DNA of 64,000 nucleotides from an uncultured Clostridia bacterium (GTDB lineage: Bacteria > Bacillota > Clostridia > Christensenellales > Borkfalkiaceae). The notes below the pieces were generated by a model. The model did not search any database. It had not been told where the DNA came from and saw nothing but the letters and a program-made list of their open reading frames with translations. The position numbers were made by a program, and so were the translations under genes. Location: contig CASDOP010000001.1 of assembly GCA_949282385.1 (NCBI GenBank), positions 186,001-250,000 on the forward strand, read 5' to 3'. Positions within the stretch are counted from its first letter, which is position 1. Every line of letters starts with the position of its first letter. Below are positions 26,979 through 35,286 of this stretch, one piece after another.

Positions 26979-27065
26979 GCCGCTGTGGTGGAATTGGCAG
27001 ACGCGCTGGACTCAAAATCCAGTGGTAGTGATACCATACCGGTTCGACCCCGGTCAGCGGCACCA
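26979..27065 (+). tRNA. tRNA-Leu (anticodon CAA)
   Basis: 87 nt with encoded CCA. Acceptor GCCGCTG pairs with CAGCGGC; the loop CTCAAAA between CTGGA and TCCAG gives anticodon CAA, reading UUG. Unlike the other three tRNAs of the window it has no displaced 3' copy nearby. Confidence 0.96.
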
Positions 27066-27070
27066 GCATT

Positions 27071-27106
27071 AATGCGGTAAAAACTCTGTTTTTACCGCAT
27101 TTTTTA
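27071..27106 (+). terminator. Terminator of tRNA-Leu(CAA)
   Basis: AATGCGGTAAAAA and its complement around CTCTG, followed by T6. The following 140 bases to 27248 are AT-rich and hold nothing I recognise. Confidence 0.9.
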
Positions 27107-27248
27107 TCGCTTTGCCCTTTAATTAAGCAAAAAATTAAATGTGCAAGACAGAAAACGCCTTTTAAATTTAATTTATATTATTTTAATATAATTGACCTTA
27201 AAAGTCAATAATATTCCCGCATGGGCGCATATGACCGATTATATGAAT

Positions 27249-27277
27249 AAAAGCAGACTGCATAGCAGTCTGCTTTT
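27249..27277 (-). terminator. Terminator of the c-di-GMP-riboswitch operon
   Basis: AAAAGCAGACTGC and its complement, directly after the last signal peptidase gene. The A and T runs make it usable on both strands. Confidence 0.9.
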
Positions 27278-27279
27278 AA

Positions 27280-27861
27280 TTATTCCTCTTCGTCTTTGTT
27301 TTTCGCAAGTTTTATAATTTTTATAACCTGGCCAACAATAAAAGGCAGAGCCACGACTACAATAAGAATTATAAAGCCGTAATTAATCATAAACGTAAAA
27401 AAGTTGCCCCAGGCTGCGGAATGGTACACGCATTTGCCTACAAAATTTTCTGCAGTAACGGGATAAATGTCGTCAGACGAATTATTAATTCCTCTTGTAA
27501 CGATGGAAATAGTTCCGTCGGGCAAAACATTAATTTCCTTGACGCTGTGAACGACGTTTTTGCCTCTTATTTGCGGATCGAAACCGTTACCCGCGACAAA
27601 AACTATATTATCACCCACTTCGACGTCCTCAATGGAACCGTGAGTAAAAATTATGAGGTCGCCAGGCGAAATCTCAGGTTTCATAGAATCGGTCAGAACC
27701 ACGCCGAAAGAATAACCGAAAAGATTTACGTCTGTATTTTTTGAGCGAGCAATTATAACGCTTACGACGATATATGCGGTAAATGCTATGACGAGAACGG
27801 TTAAAACCGTACCCGCCACAGAAAGTATTTTTTTAAGTTTTGTCTTTGTTGCTTGTTCCAT
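27280..27861 (-). CDS. SipW-type (S26B) signal peptidase, second copy
   Basis: Membrane signal peptidase of the ER/archaeal type, which uses a Ser-His rather than a Ser-Lys dyad. With the ATG at 27861 the nucleophile is S59 (LTDSMKPEISPGD) and the His is H105 (NVVHSVKEI); the Asp-containing TRGINNSSDD segment follows. A membrane segment at about 15-38 and a second near the C-terminus flank the catalytic part. I prefer this ATG to a TTG 15 nt earlier; no clear ribosome binding site is seen and it overlaps the preceding gene, so coupling is likely. It is last in the operon. Confidence 0.9.
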   Translation of the reverse strand: MEQATKTKLKKILSVAGTVLTVLVIAFTAYIVVSVIIARSKNTDVNLFGYSFGVVLTDSMKPEISPGDLIIFTHGSIEDVEVGDNIVFVAGNGFDPQIRGKNVVHSVKEINVLPDGTISIVTRGINNSSDDIYPVTAENFVGKCVYHSAAWGNFFTFMINYGFIILIVVVALPFIVGQVIKIIKLAKNKDEEE

Positions 27862-29320
27862 CAGATTGTTCGTCAACCGTGTTTAAGACAACGGTTGTCT
27901 TCTTGACAATTTTCTTTTTGATTTTTGTGGGTTTTTCTTCAGGGGTAACTGCGCTCAAGGACTTCTCCATTCTGGAAAGTTTAGCTTTAGCCCTCTCTTC
28001 CATGCGCTGCATGCGCTCGAGTTCTTCCCACTTAAGCCTCGTCAACATCTCGCGTCTGCGAACTATTTCGCGCTGTCTGAGTACTTCAACCTGCTTTTTG
28101 CCGTATTCGGAAAGCTCTTCCTCCCCGAAACTGTCGTCAGCCTGTTTTTCGATTAAATCGTTAAACATCTCGTCGTTAATGCGCGAAACGGTGCGGAAAA
28201 ATTTATTGAAGTTAACGAGCATATTGCGCTCGACGACGATGTCGTTTTCCGTAGAAATTTTAACGATTTCATCCCTCATTCTGCGGAAATAATATTCATT
28301 TATCGCTTCGGGACCGACCTGTTCTTTGTTATCTTCGAATGTAGGTATGTAATTATAATTGGTAACGATATTATAATCTCTGTCGCTCGGTTCGCCCGCG
28401 GGAATTTGCTCGAATTTTTCGCGATTTAAAATATTTCTGTCGAACATATTTTTCAGACTTAAGCCTGCAAGATATGTTAAATCGTCGTAATAATCGCCGT
28501 CGAACGGAAGATTTTTGTCGTTGACATAGACGCTGTAACCTATGTTAGAATACGACGAAAGGAACAGCCAGAGATTGTAACAGTTGTGATAATCAACATT
28601 TTTCATCAGAAGGTTAGTCTTCTGAATGGGCGGACGAACGGGCTTAACGCCGTTAAGTTCCTTCATGAAAGGCGTAGTCTGCAAAATGCGCAGCCTGCGG
28701 CGAATTTTATCTACTCGGTCGAAGAGGTCTTTACTCTTCTTAACGCCGAGATCATCGTCGTGAGGTTCTTTAATCTGCAATTTCAAATCGAGTTTGAACT
28801 TGCTGTCGCCCATGTCGAAATCCGATTTGAGAGCAACATTGGTGAGCTGCGAAATATCCATCTTTTTTTCAAGCTCGCGGTAGCGCTGTTCAACGAACTG
28901 CGTCAGCCTGTTTACGAGGGCGCAGACAAACCTGTTTTCGTAAATGCCAATGTCCTCTTCGAGGAAAGTAACAAGCAGCTTATTAGGTCTTACATCGCCG
29001 TTTTTTTCAATGTTTCGCACATATTGCGAATGCGAAGCGAGGTTGCGGACGGTTTTTGTGGAAACCTTTCTCGCCTTTTCGACGTCGACAACCTGATTAT
29101 CTTCGGTTATGAACCTTCTGGGGTTGCGAACGATTTCCTCAACGGAAACGAAAGCGTCCTCGAGCGTGAGAACCCACGTATCCTCGAGCAGAACGACTTG
29201 CGAAACCGTGTTGTGCAGCACTTCGTTTTTGCCGTTCCGTATGGCTGTAAGAAAATTGTTAAAAATATCTCCGTCTCCTACGAGACCGTCTATGAAATTT
29301 GCGAAATGCGTGTCTTTCAT
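27833..29320 (-). CDS. DUF2357/McrC-like partner of the AAA+ ATPase
   Basis: A 495-residue soluble protein. The segment IYENRFVCALVNRL (about 130-144) and the region before it resemble DUF2357, the McrB-interacting module of McrC-like proteins, and it directly follows an McrB-like ATPase gene (54 nt gap). I see no PD-(D/E)xK nuclease motif. The C-terminal 130 residues are instead highly charged and predicted coiled coil (EVLRQREIVRRREMLTRLKW and on), ending in a Lys-rich and then acidic tail. A nuclease role is therefore doubtful; an adaptor or regulator is as likely. Family assignment is by eye only. Confidence 0.6.
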   Translation of the reverse strand: MKDTHFANFIDGLVGDGDIFNNFLTAIRNGKNEVLHNTVSQVVLLEDTWVLTLEDAFVSVEEIVRNPRRFITEDNQVVDVEKARKVSTKTVRNLASHSQYVRNIEKNGDVRPNKLLVTFLEEDIGIYENRFVCALVNRLTQFVEQRYRELEKKMDISQLTNVALKSDFDMGDSKFKLDLKLQIKEPHDDDLGVKKSKDLFDRVDKIRRRLRILQTTPFMKELNGVKPVRPPIQKTNLLMKNVDYHNCYNLWLFLSSYSNIGYSVYVNDKNLPFDGDYYDDLTYLAGLSLKNMFDRNILNREKFEQIPAGEPSDRDYNIVTNYNYIPTFEDNKEQVGPEAINEYYFRRMRDEIVKISTENDIVVERNMLVNFNKFFRTVSRINDEMFNDLIEKQADDSFGEEELSEYGKKQVEVLRQREIVRRREMLTRLKWEELERMQRMEERAKAKLSRMEKSLSAVTPEEKPTKIKKKIVKKTTVVLNTVDEQSDGTSNKDKT

Positions 29321-29374
29321 AATTTCACCTATAAATTCAGCCTAACCGACAAGTTAGGCTGAAAGCAAACAAAA

Positions 29375-30925
29375 TTAAGATAACTTCTGAAGCTCTTTGA
29401 CGTATTCGAGGCAGTAAACCATCTTGTTGAGACCGAATTTTTCGTCGAAGAAAGCGGAAAGTTCGGCAAGCTCTTTGCCGAGGAAAGGCAGATTGAGTGA
29501 CCTGAATTTGCGCAATATTTTGGATGCGATTATGAAGTCAACGCCGCCGTATTCCGTACCGCCGCAAGCCATGTAGACGGGAACGAAAAGCGAAAGCTGC
29601 TTCATGATACGGTTACCGAAACTCGTCTTGAACTTTTCGCGAATGAAGTCGTCAAACTCCATAATAAGTCCGATAGTGTTTTCGGAAATCGAATAATCTG
29701 CCCTTGCCTTTTCAAACAGTCTTTCGAGGTAAGCATAAGTACAATTATAGCTTTCCGTGAGAGGCGCGTCGAAGTAGTCAGCCTTGGTATTGAGTTCGAG
29801 CGTAACGGCACGGTCGTAAACCTTGTCTGTTATGGAGAAAGTCGAGTCATCGTTGTTCGCCGTACCGATAAACCATACGTTCTGGGGAACGAGGAATTTA
29901 CCGTAGTTGACATTTTTGGGGTCAGTGGGCTGAGGCGCGGCAATTAGGTCAATTTTCCACTCTGCCACGTCGGGCATTTCCATTATTGAAAGGAAATCTG
30001 CAAAGTAATATTCTATACGAGCAAGGTTCATTTCGTCCAGCACTATGAAGTTAGGGTCTTCGCGGAGCGAAGTTTCATAAAGGCAGGCGAGGAAATCCGT
30101 CTCGTTAAATTTCTTGGTGAATTCGTTGAAGTAACCTATAAGTTCGGCTCTGTCGCGCCACGAGGGCTGAACGGATATAATCGAAGCCGAGTTGTTGAAG
30201 AATTTTGCAAGCGCGTACGGCAGCGAGGTTTTACCGGTACCGGATATACCTTCGAGAATGAGGAGTTTAGAAGTCCCCAAACCTGCGAAAAATCTTCTTA
30301 TAGTTTCTTCGGTGTAATAAAGTTTAAGCTGTGAAGCAGCAAAGAACATAAAGCGCGAAATAATCTGCGGAAGCGTAAGCATATCCTCGTCGCGCATATA
30401 AACTATGTTGGGATCTTTTTCGTATTTCAAATCAAGGTTAATAAGTTTTGTAAATCTTGAAGCGTCCACGGGAGATTTTTCCGAAGATTTGTCCTCTACC
30501 GCGTCAGCCTGATTTGGAACGCGTACTTCGCCGCTGCCAGACACATCCTGACCGAGTTTGAGGGCAAAAATTCTGCTTTTTTCCTTGACGAGTTCATCAG
30601 CCTGTTCCTTAAGGCGTGCGACCTCTTCCATGAGGACGTCCTTATCAACTTCGCGAGCGCGGAAAATTATGTACCTGCGGATAAGCTGACACAATCTGTA
30701 GCAAATGAAAAAGAGCAGCGCAATGTTTGCCGCCGATACGATTATAAGGCAAATCCAGCCCCAGACGTCGAACCCCGAGATATGTTCCCCGAGGTTTGTG
30801 AAATAGTCTATTGCGTCGCCTATAAACAGCTTATAGAACAACAGGAAAAAATTTTTAATAAAGTACCATACATTCTGCAGCCAGTTCCACAGAAATTCAA
30901 CATAGTACGTTGCAAAATTAGCCAT
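29375..30925 (-). CDS. Membrane-anchored McrB-like AAA+ ATPase
   Basis: N-terminal hydrophobic regions at about 10-36 and 54-78 anchor it in the membrane, followed by a short coiled coil (90-120) and a linker. The AAA+ module starts near 200: Walker A GISGTGKT (226-233), the McrB-type segment PSWRDRAELIGYFNEF (254-269), Walker B IVLDEMN (294-300) and sensor 1 GTANNDD (354-360). The segment after Walker A is the feature that places it with McrB rather than MoxR. McrB proteins normally act with McrC in restriction; here the partner lacks a visible nuclease site and the operon is about secretion, so the job is unknown. Confidence 0.85.
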   Translation of the reverse strand: MANFATYYVEFLWNWLQNVWYFIKNFFLLFYKLFIGDAIDYFTNLGEHISGFDVWGWICLIIVSAANIALLFFICYRLCQLIRRYIIFRAREVDKDVLMEEVARLKEQADELVKEKSRIFALKLGQDVSGSGEVRVPNQADAVEDKSSEKSPVDASRFTKLINLDLKYEKDPNIVYMRDEDMLTLPQIISRFMFFAASQLKLYYTEETIRRFFAGLGTSKLLILEGISGTGKTSLPYALAKFFNNSASIISVQPSWRDRAELIGYFNEFTKKFNETDFLACLYETSLREDPNFIVLDEMNLARIEYYFADFLSIMEMPDVAEWKIDLIAAPQPTDPKNVNYGKFLVPQNVWFIGTANNDDSTFSITDKVYDRAVTLELNTKADYFDAPLTESYNCTYAYLERLFEKARADYSISENTIGLIMEFDDFIREKFKTSFGNRIMKQLSLFVPVYMACGGTEYGGVDFIIASKILRKFRSLNLPFLGKELAELSAFFDEKFGLNKMVYCLEYVKELQKLS

Positions 30926-30984
30926 AAATTTTTACCTTGACATGCTTATTTGCGTAATCTGCCGAATAAGTTAAGTAAAAAAAT

Positions 30985-31695
30985 TTACTCTGAAGTTTTG
31001 TTATCTGAATTGTTATTTTTTTCTCTTTCGAGTTCTGCAAGAATTTCTTGGCGCATTCTTGCCCTTTCTTCCTCTGCGGCAGCAATATCTGCCTGAAGTT
31101 TAGCCGCTCTCTGCGCGTTTCGCTCCCTTATGATAACCAGAACGAGGTTTACCGCAAAATAAATTACGACTATCAGCGACGGCAAAAGAACGAAAGTGAA
31201 GAAGCCCCAGAACGAGCCCATAAACAGAACGAAATTGCCCGCTCCGACCGATTTACTTTCGTAAACACCAATTACATTGCGGCAAAGGACGGTTTCGTTT
31301 GTACCTTCAGGGTTATTGTCGCCGTGGGTTATGTAATATCCGTTGTGAACTTCGATAATTCTGTGAGTATTCAATACATATTGATTATCGTCAGAAATTT
31401 CGTTAGTTTTAAAAGTAATTATTGTTCCGACGGACAGATTTTCTGCCTCCTCGCCTTCGACCAAATCTATTACAATAAGATCGCCCGCGCTGAACGAGTC
31501 CGCCTTATCCCCTTCCATAGAATTTGTTTCTACAGCGAGATATGCTTTGCCCAGAATTGCCGTGTAATTTTTATATCCGCTTGCGCGCGAAGTGATAATG
31601 CATACTGCAAAAAATATTGCAAATGCAATAATTATAAGCGCGACAACGTCAATTACGATATTAATAATTTTTTTTGCTTTGGGAGTTAACGCCAT
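30985..31695 (-). CDS. SipW-type (S26B) signal peptidase, first copy
   Basis: Signal peptidase with nucleophile S59 (VETNSMEGD), catalytic His H111 (LNTHRIIEV) and the Asp of THGDNN near 126. Membrane segments are at about 10-35 and 158-186. The C-terminal tail (about 190-236) is a charged coiled coil, unlike classic SipW. In Bacillus, SipW is the dedicated peptidase for the matrix fibre TasA; a TasA-like gene lies just upstream here, so the same pairing is likely. An internal promoter precedes it. Confidence 0.92.
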   Translation of the reverse strand: MALTPKAKKIINIVIDVVALIIIAFAIFFAVCIITSRASGYKNYTAILGKAYLAVETNSMEGDKADSFSAGDLIVIDLVEGEEAENLSVGTIITFKTNEISDDNQYVLNTHRIIEVHNGYYITHGDNNPEGTNETVLCRNVIGVYESKSVGAGNFVLFMGSFWGFFTFVLLPSLIVVIYFAVNLVLVIIRERNAQRAAKLQADIAAAEEERARMRQEILAELEREKNNNSDNKTSE

Positions 31696-31732
31696 TAAAA
31701 AGCCTTTTTAGGATAAAAAATATACCTATATT

Positions 31733-31761
31733 ATTTTATCACAAAAATATTGTATAATCAA
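31733..31761 (-). promoter_or_regulatory. Internal promoter before the first SipW gene
   Basis: On the minus strand TTGATT (31756-31761), 17 bp, TAAAAT (31733-31738). It would let the peptidase-ATPase half be expressed without the riboswitch. Confidence 0.5.
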
Positions 31762-31796
31762 TAGTCAATTTAAAATAAATCGAAATACTTAAAATT

Positions 31797-31831
31797 TATT
31801 TAAGCGCGGAACATAAGCTCCGCGCTTAAAT
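31797..31831 (-). terminator. Stem-loop between the TasA-like and SipW genes
   Basis: TTTAAGCGCGGA and its complement around ACATAAGC. On the minus strand only AAATAAATTTT follows, so it is probably a leaky terminator or mRNA-stabilising hairpin. Confidence 0.55.
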
Positions 31832-31851
31832 ATGTACCGTATTATTTAATA

Positions 31852-32628
31852 TTAATTACCTGCTGCCTGTGTAAATGTAATACTAATAGAGAAATCAGCA
31901 ACATTGGCTGCATTGTTTGAATAGCAATCACTGTCGGTACCGTCATACCAGACAACGAAAGCAAAAGATACAGGCGTATTGCAGTTAATACCTGTAGCAA
32001 CATTAGGGATATTGACAGTTGCTGCTTCAGAAGTTACAGATAAATCACCATCCTGCATTGCCCAGACGCCTTCACTGCTGATAAATCCGCATTTGAAGTA
32101 TGTATTAGATGTATCATCGGCTATTCCACTAATATCGACTTTAGCATCGAGCCCATAAGTCTTTGCAGGATCATCGGCTTTCATTACAACCGTCATCTGA
32201 TAAATAGCTACATAATTTGTAACTGTTGCACTAGCACCATTGACACCACCGCCTGCAGCAGTTACCGTACCTACAGTATCATAAGTTGCGGCTTCACCCG
32301 CAGTTCCTGTTGTAGGTTCAGTAGTCCATGTTTTAGGTATTTCGACTTTAAGTTGCGTTTGCGTATCAGTATTTTGTGAAACTTTAGCAGGTTCAAGTTT
32401 ATTTGCAGTCTGTTCCTCATAATCAATGGAAACATCCGTTATATTATCAAGATTAGTCTGATGTCCTTTTGCAATATAAAGGTTGGTAGGAACAACAACC
32501 TGTACTTTCATACCCTCTGCCGATACAGATGTGTTACCAGAGAACCATGCGAAGGTGGAGCCTGCGGAGAGAGCCAAGGCTGCCACTAACGCTGCGGTTG
32601 CGCCTACAATTTTCTTTGTTGCTTTCAT
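31852..32628 (-). CDS. TasA/camelysin-type secreted protein
   Basis: A 258-residue exported protein. The signal peptide (1-27) ends STFA followed by WFSGNTS, the pattern recognised by SipW (compare TasA, where the mature protein also starts just after an Ala before an aromatic or small residue). The mature part is Thr/Ser/Ala/Val-rich, beta-sheet-like, with three Cys. It is the best candidate for the main fibre or matrix subunit of the operon. The ribosome binding site is AAAAGGAGATAAAT. It is second in the operon, 62 nt after the first gene, with a small hairpin (CGGC/GCCG) between. Confidence 0.88.
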   Translation of the reverse strand: MKATKKIVGATAALVAALALSAGSTFAWFSGNTSVSAEGMKVQVVVPTNLYIAKGHQTNLDNITDVSIDYEEQTANKLEPAKVSQNTDTQTQLKVEIPKTWTTEPTTGTAGEAATYDTVGTVTAAGGGVNGASATVTNYVAIYQMTVVMKADDPAKTYGLDAKVDISGIADDTSNTYFKCGFISSEGVWAMQDGDLSVTSEAATVNIPNVATGINCNTPVSFAFVVWYDGTDSDCYSNNAANVADFSISITFTQAAGN

Positions 32629-32690
32629 ATTTATCTCCTTTTGTCTTCATTATTTTTTCGGCTTACGCCGAGAAAGCCAATTTTAATAAA

Positions 32691-33500
32691 TCAATAACCC
32701 GTAAAGGTTAAACTCAATTTTGCGCGTTCGCCGTAAATTGCGTCGCTACACTGTTCGTCGTTGCCCTCAAGCCAGATTACAACGGTAAACTTTTTTGTTT
32801 CGCCTGCGGCAAAATCTATAAGTCCGTCTTCCCCAGTACGGTTAAAAATACATGTGTCCGAAGCGAAAGCCGAAGACTGGTAATTTACAGGTTGAGCATT
32901 CGCGTCGTCGTGCCAGGGGTGATTGGGGTCTTCCGCCTTTGCATACAGTGAGTAATTTCCGTCTGTAACGAGCGCGCTGTCCTCAATTATCATTACACGA
33001 AGCACATCGTCTATGTGATGGTCATATGCGTTGTCCACATACGAAATTCCGTCAAAGTCCATAGAAATATCTACATCTACCGACCTTGCAGAATTGTTTA
33101 CAAGCCAAAAACTGAATGAAATGAATGTATATGAACCGCCCTCGCTGAATGCACCGTATTGCATGCCAGTCAATGTTGCAAGGTCATTGGGGATATTGAG
33201 CTGTGTATTTTCGGGATCGTAGTTAAAATTTTCGTACCCGATAGCTTCGGGGTCAAAAGTCGTTGCCGTCTGCGTACCGCTATAAGGTATGTAAAGCACA
33301 GAAGATTGTCCGCTTAAATCTTCATTCATGGTGAGCGAAAGCTGAACATCGTCTTTTTGCTGAATCCTTATAATAAAGTTTTGCGCGTTATCCGCATATA
33401 CGGTAAAACCGACAAATATAAGCGAAATTGCGAGTGCAATCGGTATTACAATTTTGGACGCCCTCATCCACTTAAGGCGTTTGGACCATCTCAGTCTCAC
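32691..33500 (-). CDS. Secreted protein, likely SipW substrate
   Basis: A 269-residue protein with an unusually basic N-terminus (RLRWSKRLKWMR) before a hydrophobic segment (about 17-35) ending VYADNAQ. The mature part is beta-rich; the end, KKFTVVIWLEGNDEQCSDAI..KLSLTFTGY, closely parallels the end of the next gene product (VSFAFVVWYDGTDSDCYSNN..FSISITFTQ), so both share a fold. It may be the minor or anchoring subunit. The start is GTG with AGGAG 8 nt upstream. It is the first gene after the riboswitch. Confidence 0.8.
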   Translation of the reverse strand: MRLRWSKRLKWMRASKIVIPIALAISLIFVGFTVYADNAQNFIIRIQQKDDVQLSLTMNEDLSGQSSVLYIPYSGTQTATTFDPEAIGYENFNYDPENTQLNIPNDLATLTGMQYGAFSEGGSYTFISFSFWLVNNSARSVDVDISMDFDGISYVDNAYDHHIDDVLRVMIIEDSALVTDGNYSLYAKAEDPNHPWHDDANAQPVNYQSSAFASDTCIFNRTGEDGLIDFAAGETKKFTVVIWLEGNDEQCSDAIYGERAKLSLTFTGY

Positions 33501-33556
33501 CGTAAACTCCTGAACTTATGTGCGGCGGATGACCGCTATTATTAATACTCTATAAA

Positions 33557-33690
33557 ATAAAAAATGCCAAAACAATTCAAAATAGACTGCTTTGGCAACT
33601 GACTGCCATGCCGAAAACTTCGGTTTAGGCTCTTATAGCTTTGCGTCCCACACTTTCGCGAGGTTTGCTATTATCAATTTTCACAAAAAT
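33557..33690 (-). promoter_or_regulatory. c-di-GMP-I (GEMM) riboswitch
   Basis: On the minus strand the aptamer (about 33680-33600) has the hallmark AGCAAACC, a GAAA tetraloop capping P2, GGGACGCAAAGC, and GCCTAAACC leading into P3. Downstream, TGCCAAA (33591-33597) and TTTGGCA (33565-33571) form a terminator stem followed by a T-rich run; a competing stem GGCA/TGCC (33594-33607) uses the same bases. This is a standard transcriptional switch for the secreted-protein operon. An ATAG/CTAT P1 pairing would put the 3' strand inside the terminator loop, hinting at an ON switch, but polarity is not proven. Confidence 0.92.
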
Positions 33691-33706
33691 TTTATATTTC
33701 TTAATA

Positions 33707-33746
33707 ATTATATCACTTAACAATATTACTTGTCAATAGTTGTTAA
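33707..33746 (-). promoter_or_regulatory. Promoter of the riboswitch operon with an inverted repeat
   Basis: On the minus strand TTGACA (33731-33736), 18 bp, extended -10 TGA-TATAAT (33707-33712). A dyad TTAACAA/TTGTTAA (33717-33746) surrounds the -35 and could be a repressor site. Confidence 0.8.
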
Positions 33747-33772
33747 GCATTTTCAAATAATGTTATTAAAAA

Positions 33773-33814
33773 AAATTCCTGCCTGCGCCGCAGCGGTACT
33801 GCCGCGGCGCAGGC
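33773..33814 (-). terminator. Terminator of the EAL operon
   Basis: GCCTGCGCCGC and its complement around an 12-nt loop, followed on the minus strand by T8. It insulates the riboswitch operon from the upstream EAL genes. Confidence 0.93.
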
Positions 33815-33844
33815 TCAGCACGGGATACGCGCGCTGTGTGCTAT

Positions 33845-35245
33845 TTAGAGATATTCGTCATAAGGCAACGGTTTGCCGAAACGGTATCCCTGACCATAGT
33901 CAATTTTAAGGTCTTTGACAAATTTGAAGGTTATATCGTCCTCCACTCCGCTCGCAACGAGTTTGCAATTTTTCTGATTTGCAAAGCCTACAAGCGTTCC
34001 CACGACGCCGCCTATAAGGAAGTCATCCTGCGCCTGTTCTACATACTTTCTGTCGAGCTTTATCCAGTCGAACTGTATATCTTCAAGCATCTTGAGCGAG
34101 GACATTTCAAGTCCGAAATTGTCAACCGCGATTTTAAAGCCGATTTGTCTGAATTTTTCTATATTTTCCTTGACTTCGGGAACTTTATCGAAAATGGAAA
34201 ACTCAACTATTTCCATGCAGATATTTGTTGCGGGTATGCGGTAATTTTTATAAACTTTTCTAAGCTCCTCCGCAAGATGACCATACATGAGCTGCTTGGG
34301 AGACAAGTTGAACGAGAATATGACATCCGCGTCTTCGGGATGATTTTTTATGTGCCTTGTCTGGTCTTTGAGCATTTCGTCGAACGCCCACACGCCTATC
34401 CAGTTTATATCGCCCGTCTGCTCCATGATAGGCAGGAATTTGTCTGGCGTGAGAATACCGAGTTCGGGGTGGTTCCAGCGCACAAGCGTTTCGTAAGCTA
34501 TTGCTTTATTGTTGTTAAGGTCGAATATAGGCTGATAATAAAGTAAGAACTGCTTTTCCGCAATAGCCTGCTTGATCATTCTGTACTGCCTGTATTCCTC
34601 CGTCTGCTGTTCCGCAAGCTCGTTGGAATAGTACGAGAACATGTTAACGCCCGCTTTCGTTGCATTTGCAAGCGCGATTTCCACATTCTGCATAAGCTCG
34701 GTCGCGTCTTTGCTGAACTCGTTTTTGGTAGCTATTGCCACATTGACGGTTATCGTCGTCTTTGCGCGGCTTATGAGCGCTATCGGCTTTATTACTTCGT
34801 TTACCGACATCGTTCCCAAATTCGAAATCGTTACGGGGTCAAGTCCTTCGCCGATAAAGACCATAATTCTGTCTTCGTCGTAATTGCAAATTTTAGAACC
34901 GTGAGGAATTACGCGGATAAGTCGCTCTTTTACAGTACCCATAATATGCTTGAATTGCCTCTCGCCGAGCGATGTTTTAAGGTTTTCTGCGTCGTTAACC
35001 CGCAAGAGCAACACGGAAAATTCTGTGTCTTCGTCAGCTATCGAGTAAGCATGCGCTATCATCTGTTTGAAAAGCGTACTGTTGAGTTCGTTAATGTTGT
35101 ACTTTTCAGCTATAAAGCGATTTCTGTCTTTCTTTATGCCGCGTATCAGAAAAAATACGAGCACGCCGCAAAGAATGGTTACCAGAATGACGAGAAAAAT
35201 TTCTACGCCGGGCTGAAGATTGAGTTCGAGTAAAGAATAGCTCAT
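33845..35245 (-). CDS. EAL-domain protein, catalytically degenerate
   Basis: One membrane segment (about 13-35), a degenerate GGDEF domain (site reads NYDED near 121-125) and an EAL domain (about 225-466). EAL catalytic residues kept: E252, N313, E345, D375, K396, Q452. Lost: the second Asp of DDFG is N376, and the Glu of the EGVE loop is S432. Hydrolysis of c-di-GMP is therefore unlikely; it may bind the nucleotide as a receptor or be a pseudoenzyme. The ribosome binding site is AAGGGG. It follows the intact EAL gene by 41 nt in one operon. Confidence 0.9.
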   Translation of the reverse strand: MSYSLLELNLQPGVEIFLVILVTILCGVLVFFLIRGIKKDRNRFIAEKYNINELNSTLFKQMIAHAYSIADEDTEFSVLLLRVNDAENLKTSLGERQFKHIMGTVKERLIRVIPHGSKICNYDEDRIMVFIGEGLDPVTISNLGTMSVNEVIKPIALISRAKTTITVNVAIATKNEFSKDATELMQNVEIALANATKAGVNMFSYYSNELAEQQTEEYRQYRMIKQAIAEKQFLLYYQPIFDLNNNKAIAYETLVRWNHPELGILTPDKFLPIMEQTGDINWIGVWAFDEMLKDQTRHIKNHPEDADVIFSFNLSPKQLMYGHLAEELRKVYKNYRIPATNICMEIVEFSIFDKVPEVKENIEKFRQIGFKIAVDNFGLEMSSLKMLEDIQFDWIKLDRKYVEQAQDDFLIGGVVGTLVGFANQKNCKLVASGVEDDITFKFVKDLKIDYGQGYRFGKPLPYDEYL

Positions 35246-35286
35246 CGGCTTATCCCCTTGTTAATTTTACGCGATAAACGCGAATT

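Noticed and set aside
30898..30925. Sixth copy of the oriented motif inside the AAA gene (CATAGTAC at 30901)
   Set aside because: Only the right half matches (CATAGTAC and the following GCAAAATT); the TTATGT half is missing, so it is counted only as a partial match.
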